Positions 1-7,395 of a DNA stretch of 16,313 nucleotides are shown in pieces. The position numbers and the translations under genes were made by a program. The notes under the pieces are model-generated. The model did no database searches. It had not been told where the DNA came from and was given only the letters and a program-made list of their open reading frames with translations. This DNA is from Deltaproteobacteria bacterium (GTDB lineage Bacteria; Desulfobacterota; Dissulfuribacteria; Dissulfuribacterales; QOAL01), in the NCBI GenBank assembly GCA_015486425.1, contig WFRQ01000249.1, positions 1 through 16,313 on the forward strand, read 5' to 3'. The first letter of the stretch is position 1. Each line of letters opens with the position of its first letter.

Positions 1-225
1 AGTCTCAAGTGTTCCCATGCCCAGGCCGATTACAACAGCGCATCTGCTCAAATCAGCAGGCAGTCCGTTATGTTCAAGCTGGGCCATGCAGCCGCACACC
101 GCAGTTACTGCAAGCCTGGTAAGCGCATCAGCCCTTCGAAGCGGACGGGCAAATTCACGCGGCACCTCATGACATCCTGAAGGAGTTACTGCGCAGGCAG
201 CGTGAAGATTAACAAGGCCGGTCAT
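1..225 (-). CDS. Ketosynthase-like protein, N-terminal part (partial, runs off left edge)
   Basis: This is the first 75 codons of a gene that continues beyond base 1. The ATG at 225-223 overlaps the TGA of the ketosynthase upstream (ATGA), so the two are probably translationally coupled. The visible residues read like the N-terminal region of a beta-ketoacyl synthase: an ACAVTPSG segment near residue 10, a conserved RADALTRLAVTAV helix at about 31-43, and a VVIGLGMGTLET strand-turn at 64-75, where ketosynthases carry the (G)xxxGTxxG segment. It resembles the half ketosynthase at 5350-5934. Its place directly after a complete ketosynthase suggests a chain-length-factor or second KS subunit, but the active-site region lies outside the window. 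The family call is fairly safe and the subunit role is inferred. Confidence 0.75.
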   Translation of the reverse strand, partial: MTGLVNLHAACAVTPSGCHEVPREFARPLRRADALTRLAVTAVCGCMAQLEHNGLPADLSRCAVVIGLGMGTLET

Positions 226-1481
226 CTATCTGATACCCATTCAATGCCGGTTAGCGCCTCAATTACAAGAGCGGAATTACCCCCGCCAAAGGCAAGGGAC
301 TGGCTTATCCCTGTACGGCCTGCAAGTTCAGCCTGCGTACCCTCAGTGAGCACGGGGAAAGAAAGTTCAGGGTCCAGCGTGCGGCATCCGGTGGTTCCGG
401 CAGTAACTCCTGCACCAAGGGTTGTGAGAGTAAGCACTGCCTCAACAGCCCCTGCAGCGCCAAGTGTATGACCTGTAATCCCCTTGGTGGAAACAACCGG
501 TAAAGAAGTATGGCCAAAAACCGAATAAAGAGCCCTGCTCTCCGCAAGGTCATTGGCAATTGTCCCTGTGCCGTGAGCATTCACAAAGTGGATGTCCGAA
601 ACGGACAGCCCGGCATTTTCAAGCGCATTTTTAAGGGCTGCTGCAAGCCCCCTTCCTTGGGGATGCGGGGCCGTAGGGTGCCAGGCATCTGACGCTGCTC
701 CATATCCCAGAATCCTGCCAATGGCCATGTGACCTGACCCGGCACTGGAGATGGATGGTTCAAGCACCATGCATCCAGCCCCTTCGCCAAGATTGAGACC
801 TGCACGATATCTGTCAAAGGGACGGCACGCGTCTTCATATAGAAGCTGAAGGGAACTGAAACCATGATACGGAATCACGGAAAGCTCGTCCGCCCCTCCT
901 GCTATGCAGATATCACACCTGTCCTGCCTGAGCCACTGTGCTGCAAGGCCAATGGCGTCTGTCCCTGAAGAACAGGCATTGACTATAACTGCCGATGGAC
1001 CCGAGGTACCAAGAACCGCATGGGCAAGAGCGGCAAGATTGCCTTGAAAATAGTCTCTTACCCTGTCAACTTTTATGGCCTCACCGCGTTTCCAGGCATT
1101 ATACCCATAATGATCAGTAAAAGTTGAGCCAACTGTTGTACCTGCGGCAATACCCACGCGCATTTCTCCAAGCTCTTCAGGAGACAGACCGGCACATGAA
1201 ATGGCCTCAAAGAGGGCGGTGAGGAAAAACTTCTCTGTCCTGTTGAAACTGGAAGGGCGAGGGGCCAGTGAAGATGCCTTCACCATGGCCTCTGCCTGCT
1301 CTGAAAAACTGTTTCCGCAAACAGCGCACACAGGACAGGAAAGGGATGTTTCAAAAAGAGATGAAGGTACAGGAATGACTCGCTGCCTCTCCAGCACACC
1401 GGGGAGAGTGTGTTCGCGCAGATTTCTTCCCGCTGCGGTAATACATCCGGCACCTGTAATATTGACGGGCCCTGCTGACAT
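222..1481 (-). CDS. Beta-ketoacyl-ACP synthase (FabF/KS-alpha-like)
   Basis: A condensing enzyme that would extend an ACP-bound acyl chain by decarboxylative Claisen condensation in the cytoplasm. With the start chosen here it has 419 residues, normal for the FabF family. The full Cys-His-His triad is visible: C170 in VNACSSG, H303 in VNAHGTGT and H338 in GITGHTLGAAG, plus the C-terminal FGGGNSALVIE motif. The open frame extends 20 codons upstream to 1541, but that overlaps the ACP gene. The ATG at 1481 lies 16 bp after the ACP stop and immediately precedes the usual VNITGAG start strand, so I prefer it, although the ribosome site is weak. It sits between an ACP gene and a second KS-like gene, as in KS/chain-length-factor pairs. 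An unusual cysteine cluster (C49, C52, C55) precedes the core. The specific substrate is unknown. Confidence 0.93.
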   Translation of the reverse strand: MSAGPVNITGAGCITAAGRNLREHTLPGVLERQRVIPVPSSLFETSLSCPVCAVCGNSFSEQAEAMVKASSLAPRPSSFNRTEKFFLTALFEAISCAGLSPEELGEMRVGIAAGTTVGSTFTDHYGYNAWKRGEAIKVDRVRDYFQGNLAALAHAVLGTSGPSAVIVNACSSGTDAIGLAAQWLRQDRCDICIAGGADELSVIPYHGFSSLQLLYEDACRPFDRYRAGLNLGEGAGCMVLEPSISSAGSGHMAIGRILGYGAASDAWHPTAPHPQGRGLAAALKNALENAGLSVSDIHFVNAHGTGTIANDLAESRALYSVFGHTSLPVVSTKGITGHTLGAAGAVEAVLTLTTLGAGVTAGTTGCRTLDPELSFPVLTEGTQAELAGRTGISQSLAFGGGNSALVIEALTGIEWVSDR

Positions 1482-1497
1482 GCCAATGCGGCCTGAA

Positions 1498-1764
1498 TTA
1501 ACCGGTCTGCGGTGCAGAACGCTCACGAATGAAATCCGCAAGGGTCCTCACTGACATGAATGCCTCACGCCCCTCGTCCATATCAGCGATCTGTACATTG
1601 AACTGTTTCTGCACCAGCACAACCAGCTCCACTGCATCAAGCGAATCCAGGCCTATGCCCTCTCCAAACAGAGGGGCGTCATCATCTATCTCTTCCGGCT
1701 TTATATCAGGCAGCCTCAACTCTGTTACAATCATCTCCTTGAGCCTGCGTTTAATATCCTGCAT
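1498..1764 (-). CDS. Acyl carrier protein (second ACP of the cluster)
   Basis: A small acidic carrier of 88 residues that would tether the growing chain through 4'-phosphopantetheine. The attachment motif GLDSLDAVELVVLVQKQF is clear, with S41 as the modified serine in the DSL triplet. The start is taken as the ATG at 1764. An in-frame TTG one codon earlier (1767) is possible. A GAGAGG ribosome site lies 10 nt upstream of the ATG. The gene begins after a 175-bp gap from the acyltransferase gene and is followed 16 bp later by a ketosynthase, so it probably serves that enzyme pair. Compared with the other ACP (11013-11276) it keeps the same helix-II core but differs in the flanking helices, which fits two dedicated carriers rather than a recent duplication. 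Confidence 0.95.
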   Translation of the reverse strand: MQDIKRRLKEMIVTELRLPDIKPEEIDDDAPLFGEGIGLDSLDAVELVVLVQKQFNVQIADMDEGREAFMSVRTLADFIRERSAPQTG

Positions 1765-1866
1765 CAAAGATCAACCTCTCAAAACACATAAGTACATGAA
1801 TCCGTATTTCTGAATTATCAGTCAAGATATGATTCAGACATGAAATTATCAATACCTGAATTGAGC

Positions 1867-1911
1867 GTTTCAAAAGGAGTTACATCGATTATAACTCTCC
1901 AATTTTGAAAC
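1867..1911. repeat. Inverted repeat in the acyltransferase-ACP gap (1765-1939)
   Basis: The 175-bp gap between the acyltransferase and ACP genes is AT-rich. It holds an imperfect palindrome whose outer arms GTTTCAAAA and TTTTGAAAC match perfectly. The inner arms GGAG...TTA and TAA...CTCC also pair, with small bulges. No T-run follows on the minus strand, so it is not a standard intrinsic terminator. It could be an attenuator, a processing or stability hairpin, or an operator for an internal promoter that drives the last module. No convincing promoter was seen. The function is inferred only from position. Confidence 0.5.
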
Positions 1912-1939
1912 TTTTCGGTAAAATACGTCAGGCATCTCA

Positions 1940-2863
1940 TTATGCCTTGCTGTCTCCCCAGTAGTCATAGAAATTATACCACTGGAGAGGATATTTTTTT
2001 ACGAAATTTTCAAGAAGCCCTGCATACCGAGAGGCACATTCGGCCAGTTTGTCAGGATCATTTTTTACATCAGACGGCACATCCATAACATCAACTATAT
2101 CCACTCGATAACTCCTGCGCCCTGTGGCTGCGGAAAACAGCACTATTACCAGTGCGCCTGTGGCGCTTGCAAGATAATATGGCGAAACCGGCATCTTTAC
2201 CCTGCTTCCAAGAAAAGTCACCTCAGCCCCCCTTGTACCCTCAACCCAGCGATCCCCCATCATCACCATTGCCTCTCCGTTCAAAAGAACGGCAGAGGCT
2301 TCCAGCATCCCGCCGAAATTATCGTCACTGCGAATAATATTAAATGGACATGGACGGTCCTGAAGATCAAACCAGTGCTTGGCAGCAGCCTCCTCATGGT
2401 AACGCATATGTGCGTTAATCTGTACAGGCGATTCAGTAAGAAGGGAAAGCGCCATCTGCCAGTTGCCAATGTGGGCATTGAGGATAATAACACCCCTGCC
2501 CTGGCGCATAAGGTCAAACATCCTGTCACTTCCAGGAAAATCAGACTCTATGGAAGCCTGTGGAGAAATACCAACCCATGCCCTTTCAAGCAGAACAAGC
2601 CCGAAGTTGCAGCAGAGTCTGTAGGTTTGCCACGCATACGAAAAGCTGGAACTGTTGGGAAACATGCGCATGAGATATGGTCTGGTGCGCCTGTGAATAC
2701 CAGGGGAAAACAGACAGTAGCAGGCCACTACAAAATAAAGCAGTACGCATGAGGCATTATATCCGAAAAAACGGAGCCAGAGATAAAATATCTGGTGGCC
2801 AAGCAGTTCAAGCCTGTATCCCAGGCCCCTGCCATGCGATGATGCCGTATCAGCCACTTTCAC
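1940..2863 (-). CDS. LpxL/HtrB-like lysophospholipid/lipid A acyltransferase
   Basis: A 307-residue membrane-associated acyltransferase of the bacterial lipid A acyltransferase family, which moves an acyl group from acyl-ACP to a hydroxyl on a lipid or sugar acceptor at the inner face of the cytoplasmic membrane. Hydrophobic segments near residues 22-52 would anchor it. The catalytic block reads LNAHIGNWQMA, with H131. The residue five further on, acidic in the textbook HX4(D/E) motif, is Q136. Later parts match the family: MVMMGDRWVEG at about 196-206 and the hydrophobic VSPYYLASATGALVI block after it. It overlaps the end of the glycosyltransferase gene by 14 bp. Aryl-polyene clusters also contain a family-2 glycosyltransferase together with an HtrB-like domain. 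The glutamine could lower activity or be a family variant. Confidence 0.88.
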   Translation of the reverse strand: MKVADTASSHGRGLGYRLELLGHQIFYLWLRFFGYNASCVLLYFVVACYCLFSPGIHRRTRPYLMRMFPNSSSFSYAWQTYRLCCNFGLVLLERAWVGISPQASIESDFPGSDRMFDLMRQGRGVIILNAHIGNWQMALSLLTESPVQINAHMRYHEEAAAKHWFDLQDRPCPFNIIRSDDNFGGMLEASAVLLNGEAMVMMGDRWVEGTRGAEVTFLGSRVKMPVSPYYLASATGALVIVLFSAATGRRSYRVDIVDVMDVPSDVKNDPDKLAECASRYAGLLENFVKKYPLQWYNFYDYWGDSKA

Positions 2864-4010
2864 ACCCCCGTTTCCTGTAATATATCGAGGCCCCGTACAC
2901 TATGGCAGCGCCAATGAATCCCAGCAGAGGCCCGAGCACCAGGGAGCCAATGAAATATTCCCACAGCCGCTGATGTATCTGGAGTACAAGGGTATCAAAA
3001 CTTGCGTCAGTGAGAAAGTGTCCGTAGCGCATGAAATACCCGGTTTCAATACACAGCACAGGGACTACAGGAGGACAGCAGAACTGGCTGGCCCCCACGG
3101 CTGCCACCTTGTTGAGATTAAGCTTGTGGGCAACATAGATAATGACAATGGTGTGACACGCAATCAGAGGCAGAGCTCCGAGAAACAGACCCAGCCAGGC
3201 AGCGGTGGCCAGCATGCCGGGAGAGGAGTGCTCTTGACAGAGCTGCCGAAGAAACCTCAGCGGATGCTTTACCGCTGCAAAATTTATCTTTTCCACCTCT
3301 CTTTCTACAAGCTGCCTGTGTGGCACTGGTACAAGGGCCCTGAGTACAAGCCATGAATGAAGCAGAGATAGACGCAGGTTGTCTGCAAATTTTCTGAAAT
3401 GGGATATACGAACATCTTTCCCCTGATAAATTACAGATACAGGGGCTGACTTAACAGGGATTCCGGCCCATACTGCCCTGACTATCACCTCTACTTCAAA
3501 ATCATAGCGACTGCATCGAAAAGGCAGCTCAAGAAGGACTTCAACCGGATAGAGCCTGAAACCGCTCTGGGTATCAGGGAGTTCCGCACCGCACTCAAGC
3601 CTTACCCAGAAATTGGAAAATTTTCTGCCAAACCTGCTGGATGCAGGCACTGCGGGACCTTCCATGCCCATTCGCTCGCCTATGACAATGCAGGGCATAC
3701 ACTCCTGAGCAGCCTGTATCAGCACATGGATGTCTTTGGGGTCATGCTGTCCATCAGCATCAATGGTTATGATGGTATCATACCCCATGCGCCCTGCCAT
3801 GCGGGCTCCGGCAAGTATTGCCGCGCCCTTGCCAAGGTTCTTAGGCAGGGAATGAATTACACAGTCCAGGTCGTCAACGAGGTGCACGATATTGTCCGTG
3901 CTTCCGTCATCCACTACGATGCATGGCAACCCCTGGGAAAGCACTCCTGTGACAACGCCCCTCAACGTGCCCTTGTGGTTGTAAACCGGTATGACTGCGA
4001 CTGGCTTCAT
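2850..4010 (-). CDS. Family 2 glycosyltransferase fused to DUF2062 membrane domain
   Basis: A 386-residue two-domain protein. Residues 1 to about 240 are a GT-A fold family 2 glycosyltransferase of the dolichyl-phosphate mannosyltransferase type, with VIPVYNHKGTL at 7-17, DDGSTD at 34-39 and the metal-binding DADGQHD at 84-90. Residues from about 255 on form a DUF2062 domain, with the hydrophobic segment GLFLGALPLIACHTIVIIYV, a proline-rich PPVVPVL segment and a last transmembrane helix. The protein would use an activated sugar at the cytoplasmic side of the membrane. It starts 10 bp after the B12-radical SAM gene and overlaps the acyltransferase gene, so a glycosyl-acyl product is plausible. 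Sugar donor and acceptor cannot be read from the sequence. Confidence 0.9.
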   Translation of the reverse strand: MKPVAVIPVYNHKGTLRGVVTGVLSQGLPCIVVDDGSTDNIVHLVDDLDCVIHSLPKNLGKGAAILAGARMAGRMGYDTIITIDADGQHDPKDIHVLIQAAQECMPCIVIGERMGMEGPAVPASSRFGRKFSNFWVRLECGAELPDTQSGFRLYPVEVLLELPFRCSRYDFEVEVIVRAVWAGIPVKSAPVSVIYQGKDVRISHFRKFADNLRLSLLHSWLVLRALVPVPHRQLVEREVEKINFAAVKHPLRFLRQLCQEHSSPGMLATAAWLGLFLGALPLIACHTIVIIYVAHKLNLNKVAAVGASQFCCPPVVPVLCIETGYFMRYGHFLTDASFDTLVLQIHQRLWEYFIGSLVLGPLLGFIGAAIVYGASIYYRKRGCESG

Positions 4011-4019
4011 AATAACGCT

Positions 4020-5381
4020 CTAATGCCGGACCAGTATATCCCACAGCGGGCCTGTATAACCCCGCTGGTGCAGGCGGCCAATCTGTTCATAAATCACTGA
4101 ACATGGATAAATCCTGTCCAGCCTGCCTCCCCATTCTGAGCGTATCCTGGAATCTATGGTTTGGAAATTCAGCCCAGACGCATAATAAAATGCAGGTTCA
4201 AATAAATCCTGGCTCTGTGTTATTATACCCTGCTCCACGGCCATATCATAAATCGCAGTGCCTGGCAGTATGCGGATGCCAGCAAATGCAAACACTACAG
4301 AGGCCGGTAACCGCTCCAGATTGTCAATCCCATGTGAAATAGTCTCCCTGGTCTCCCCAGGACCTCCAAACATACAGAAATGGGCGCACGGTATTCCCAG
4401 GGTATGGGCTGTAGTGGTGCACGTTTCCACATCTTCAAAGGTAAATCCCTTACCGAAACCATCCAGTGTCTCATCCGTGGTCCCGTCGGTGCCAAGCTCC
4501 ATTCCTGCAAGCCCCGCACGCTTCAGGAGCATGAGGTTTTCCCTGGTCAGGCCAGACGGCCTGAAAAAAGCACACCACGGCGTGGTATTGCCTGCCCTTA
4601 TCAGGGCCTCAGCCACAAGGAGATAGTGTCCGGCAGGGTCATTAAAAACCGCATCAGTGAAAAAGAGATATTTTGCTCCAAGCTCCTCTACAAGCCTTGC
4701 TGCATCAGAGGCAACTTCCTCAGGCTCTCTGTACCGTATGCGCCGACCCTCTATGAGCGGATATGAGCAGTAAGTGCATCTGAAGGGGCAGCCACGCTTT
4801 GTCTGAAGATTCAGCATGCCCCCTGCCGCTGTATAATATGAAACAGCATTGTGATTGTACTGTACAGGAAACCATTGGGTTTCATCTGTCCGGGACCTGA
4901 TAATACCGGGAGCAGGAGGCCGCCCTGCCTCTATGCAGGCAGCAAGCTCGTTAAGAATCATCTCTCCCTGGCCGGTCACGCCATAATCCGCCCCCAATGC
5001 TTCCATGAATTTTTCCGGAAAGATAGAAAACGCAGGCCCTCCGATAACTACCGGTGCATCACAATGTTTCCTGATGACCTCCATCACCTGCCGCACATCA
5101 TCGATGAATGATACAGGGTCAGCGCTGTCCACATTATCGATATTTCTTATGGAAATGCCCACAAGGGCCGGAGAAAAATCTCTGAGTTCTCTTTTAAGCC
5201 CGGATAACCCTTCCATTGCCAGCACATCGTACAGCCTGACCTCATGCCCTGCCTGCTCAAGGGCACCTGTCAGATGAGCTGTGCCAAGTGGATAAACCGG
5301 ATAGGGCACAACGGCCCTGTTAGCGGAAACAAGGAGGCATTTCAAGGCGCTATGAAGCCTCCGCGGGTCGGGCAGATTCAT
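4020..5381 (-). CDS. B12-binding-domain radical SAM protein
   Basis: A class B-type radical SAM enzyme of 453 residues. Residues about 13-155 have the fold expected of a cobalamin-binding domain (LLVSANRAVVPYP, GHEVRLYDVLA, VGISIRNIDN, VVIGGPAFS, GVTGQGE). A TIM-barrel radical SAM domain follows, with the 4Fe-4S motif CPFRCTYC (C198, C202, C205). The family does methylations, cyclisations and C-C bond chemistry on unactivated carbons. The canonical DxHxxG cobalamin motif is not obvious, as in many relatives. The start is uncertain: the ATG at 5381 overlaps the upstream gene by 32 bp. A TTG at 5345 lies just after the upstream stop, 12 nt from a GGAGG, immediately before the KCLLVSAN strand, and would give 441 residues. 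Its place in a KS/ACP/CrtI-like cluster suggests modification of an acyl chain; this is inferred. Confidence 0.9.
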   Translation of the reverse strand: MNLPDPRRLHSALKCLLVSANRAVVPYPVYPLGTAHLTGALEQAGHEVRLYDVLAMEGLSGLKRELRDFSPALVGISIRNIDNVDSADPVSFIDDVRQVMEVIRKHCDAPVVIGGPAFSIFPEKFMEALGADYGVTGQGEMILNELAACIEAGRPPAPGIIRSRTDETQWFPVQYNHNAVSYYTAAGGMLNLQTKRGCPFRCTYCSYPLIEGRRIRYREPEEVASDAARLVEELGAKYLFFTDAVFNDPAGHYLLVAEALIRAGNTTPWCAFFRPSGLTRENLMLLKRAGLAGMELGTDGTTDETLDGFGKGFTFEDVETCTTTAHTLGIPCAHFCMFGGPGETRETISHGIDNLERLPASVVFAFAGIRILPGTAIYDMAVEQGIITQSQDLFEPAFYYASGLNFQTIDSRIRSEWGGRLDRIYPCSVIYEQIGRLHQRGYTGPLWDILVRH

Positions 5382-5934
5382 GCCCGGACTTCTGCTCTAT
5401 TACATTCAGTTTCACCACAGGGGCTGTGTTCGGACATACGTCAAGCCTGCCAAAAATCATGAAATCCAGTTGCGGTAAAAAAGCAAGCAGACTTTCAGCT
5501 TCTGAAAACGCGGCATTATACGGGTCTTCAGGGTGAAAAATGGAATAGACAGGCCCCTCGAATCTGAAAAAAGCCGCTGCCTCAGAGGGCGCAATATTGG
5601 GCAGTGTATAGCTGAACAGCAGAGGACTTGGCTGACCCTGTGAAATAGTGCGAAAGTATGCAATATCTGTATCAAGGCAGCCACACGTGGTGCCGGTTAT
5701 AAAACCGGTCATATGGTTCTTAAAATCAATTCCCGTTTCCCTCACAACAAGGCATGCACCAGCAATGGCAAGACGGCTGATCAAGTCCATGCGTCCCCAC
5801 CTGCGAGGCATGGGGCCCGGGAAAAACTCAGAAAGCACTGTTGGAATATCATCATTCGCAGAGCAGGCAGCACATATGCCGGAAGGAAGCTCTACTGCCT
5901 CTCTGCCATGCATGGATCGGGTATTTTTTTTCAT
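5350..5934 (-). CDS. Stand-alone N-terminal ketosynthase-like protein, no active-site Cys
   Basis: A 194-residue protein that looks like the N-terminal half of a beta-ketoacyl synthase (the Ketoacyl-synt_2 type). Similar features include MDLISRLAIAGACLVVRETGI at about 49-69, the FITGTTCGCLDTD turn at 78-90 (KS GTxxG segment), and LLFSYTLPNIAPSEAA at 105-120, which in KS proteins precedes the nucleophile elbow. Where the catalytic cysteine should be, the sequence is GPVYSIF (127-133), with no cysteine, and the His-containing C-terminal half is absent. Aryl-polyene clusters carry a comparable short KS-like protein, so a structural or chain-length role with a complete KS is likely. The upstream side has been remodelled by a 184-bp repeat ending about 50 bp before the start, and no strong ribosome site is visible. 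Confidence 0.75.
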   Translation of the reverse strand: MKKNTRSMHGREAVELPSGICAACSANDDIPTVLSEFFPGPMPRRWGRMDLISRLAIAGACLVVRETGIDFKNHMTGFITGTTCGCLDTDIAYFRTISQGQPSPLLFSYTLPNIAPSEAAAFFRFEGPVYSIFHPEDPYNAAFSEAESLLAFLPQLDFMIFGRLDVCPNTAPVVKLNVIEQKSGHESARPAEAS

Positions 5935-5982
5935 ATTACACTGTCACAGGCTCACGCCCGGCATTGCAGATAGAAGCATCCT

Positions 5983-6166
5983 TAGGGACTGTCCAAAAAT
6001 AACTTCCCGATTTCGCATCTCATCTTCAGGCCATCCTGAGCCGAACTTCAATCACAAAATCCTCAACGTAGCCCGGCTACGCCTGCGGTTTTGCTCAATC
6101 AGTTCAACTCAGCCTGACCTAAATCTGAGCGCGCCATCATCCAACTTATTTTTGGACAGCCCCTTA
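5983..6166. mobile_element. 184-bp MITE-like inverted-repeat element, copy A
   Basis: A short non-coding element with terminal inverted repeats: the right end read inward is GGGGCTGTCCAAAAATAAG and the left end is GGGACTGTCCAAAAATAAC. The whole sequence is a long imperfect palindrome with a perfect central stem CGTAGC/GCTACG. A second copy lies at 15879-16062 in the opposite orientation, nearly identical across the internal sequence. It carries no ORF of its own, so any transposase would have to act in trans. The ends resemble those of IS5/IS1182-type elements; that family assignment is a recollection, not a measured match. The right end contains the stop codon of the radical SAM gene (TAA, 6166-6164). 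In an mRNA it would form a long hairpin between two operon genes. Confidence 0.85.
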
Positions 6167-7200
6167 GCGATTAAGCCAGCAGATAGGATCTTCCGCAAGA
6201 TAATCTCCTGTAACATTAAACGCATGCCCCCTGCATCCATAACACCTGTAGTTAAGTTCGCAGTTGGCGCAACGCCCCTTTACCTCTTTTCTTATTTCTC
6301 TCAAATGGCGTATAACCTCACTGTCAGACAAAATGGATTCAAGACTCTGCTCCCTGATATTTCCCACAGGCAGGGCCACACCTGGACAGGGATGTATATC
6401 ACCGTCAGCAGTAACCGTGCAGGAGTATTCATGGCGCGCACAGTGAGACCCTACCAGCGGCGGATGCACCTTCCACTTCCTTTCAAACTCCCCGGCGTCT
6501 ATGGCGGCAAGAGTTTCAAAAAGTATCTTCAGTTCTTCAGCAGAAACTTCAAGCTCAGGGTGTTCCCTGGCCCGACCCTGCCACGTCATAACCTCAACAT
6601 AAGGCGTAAAACCATTGTTCCTTGCCCAGCGCCACAACTCCGGCAGTTCATCTATATTCTGGCGGCATATTATGGTTTCCACACCAAGTTTCATCTCTCC
6701 ATCAGGATATCCGGCCCTGACCAGCGCATCCAGGCCCCTGTTAATAGCCTGGGCTGTCCCCGGTCTTCCAGCCAGGAAATCCTGAACTTCGGGCAGCCTG
6801 CTGTTCATTTTAATAACAACAGGAATACCACGATTGGCAAGCCTCCTGGCAAACACATCATCTATCAGCGTGGCATTGGTAAAGAGGTCAGCCCGAAGCC
6901 CCCTGGCAAGGATGTGATCTAAAACGGTAAACAGATGTGGATAAAGGGCTGGCTCTCCGCCTCCGAGCACGATTATCTTTCTTGCTCCAAGGCCCGCAGC
7001 CTGATCAACGGCATCCAGCACCTCTTCAAGTGAAGCTCGTTATCAAGAGGCCGTCCTGACGATGCATAGCAGTACACGCATTCCAGATTGCATTTTCTGG
7101 AAAGCTCAAGCTCCATTGAGAGCAGGCGATTACTCTTCCTGGCCTCGGCGATTTCATCAGGGGTATATTCCAGCCCCCACGTCTCTCCAAAACAGCTCAT
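6164..7200 (-). pseudogene. Radical SAM/SPASM protein, interrupted by a one-base frameshift
   Basis: A radical SAM enzyme with a C-terminal SPASM/twitch cysteine domain, split into two frames. The first frame (7200-6973) holds the 4Fe-4S motif CNLECVYC with C37, C41 and C44. The second, open from a GTG at 7021, continues with KIIVLGGGEPALYPH and ends with the SPASM cysteines HPCPG...CANCELNYRCYGCRG...DPIC. Joining them needs one extra base near 7033, which would turn ELHLKR into ELxLEEVLDAV, a typical sequence here, and give about 345 residues. The cause may be a real mutation or a sequencing error. No ribosome site is seen before the ATG at 7200, where inserted repeat DNA begins. The stop lies in the terminal repeat of element A. 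If intact, it would be a second radical SAM enzyme of the pathway. Confidence 0.85.
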
Positions 7201-7229
7201 AATATGTTAATCAAAACAAAAATCACAAG

Positions 7230-7338
7230 GTATCTGCTAAGAGGGTACCGCATCTGCTGCGTTGGCGAGGGCTCGAAGTACAGGGAGTACGCCTTCGCCC
7301 CCTCCGCCTTGCATCTGCAGCACCCTCTGAGCAGATAC
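7230..7338. repeat. 109-bp palindromic intergenic element (family 2, copy 1)
   Basis: A short element bounded by near-perfect inverted ends, GTATCTGCTAAGAGGGT (7230-7246) and ACCCTCTGAGCAGATAC (7322-7338), 16 of 17 matching. The interior is also a long imperfect palindrome built on GCTGCGTTG, then CGAAGTAC and AGTACGCC near the centre. The core recurs in diverged, opposite orientation at 8830-8930. It sits about 30 bp upstream of the broken radical SAM gene and probably displaced that gene's native upstream region. It codes for nothing credible. Confidence 0.75.
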
Positions 7339-7395
7339 TTATCAAAAAATAGTTGTGTGAAAAGCGACTTTCCATGAGGGGGTGAGTAGTGTGCT

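Noticed and set aside
1867..1911. Intrinsic terminator after the acyltransferase gene
   Set aside because: The stem is AT-rich and bulged and no T-run follows on the minus strand.
5648..6922. Plus-strand open frame of 424 codons
   Set aside because: It runs antisense through the radical SAM gene, element A and the half-KS gene, and its translation shows no domain. The minus-strand genes there have clear motifs.
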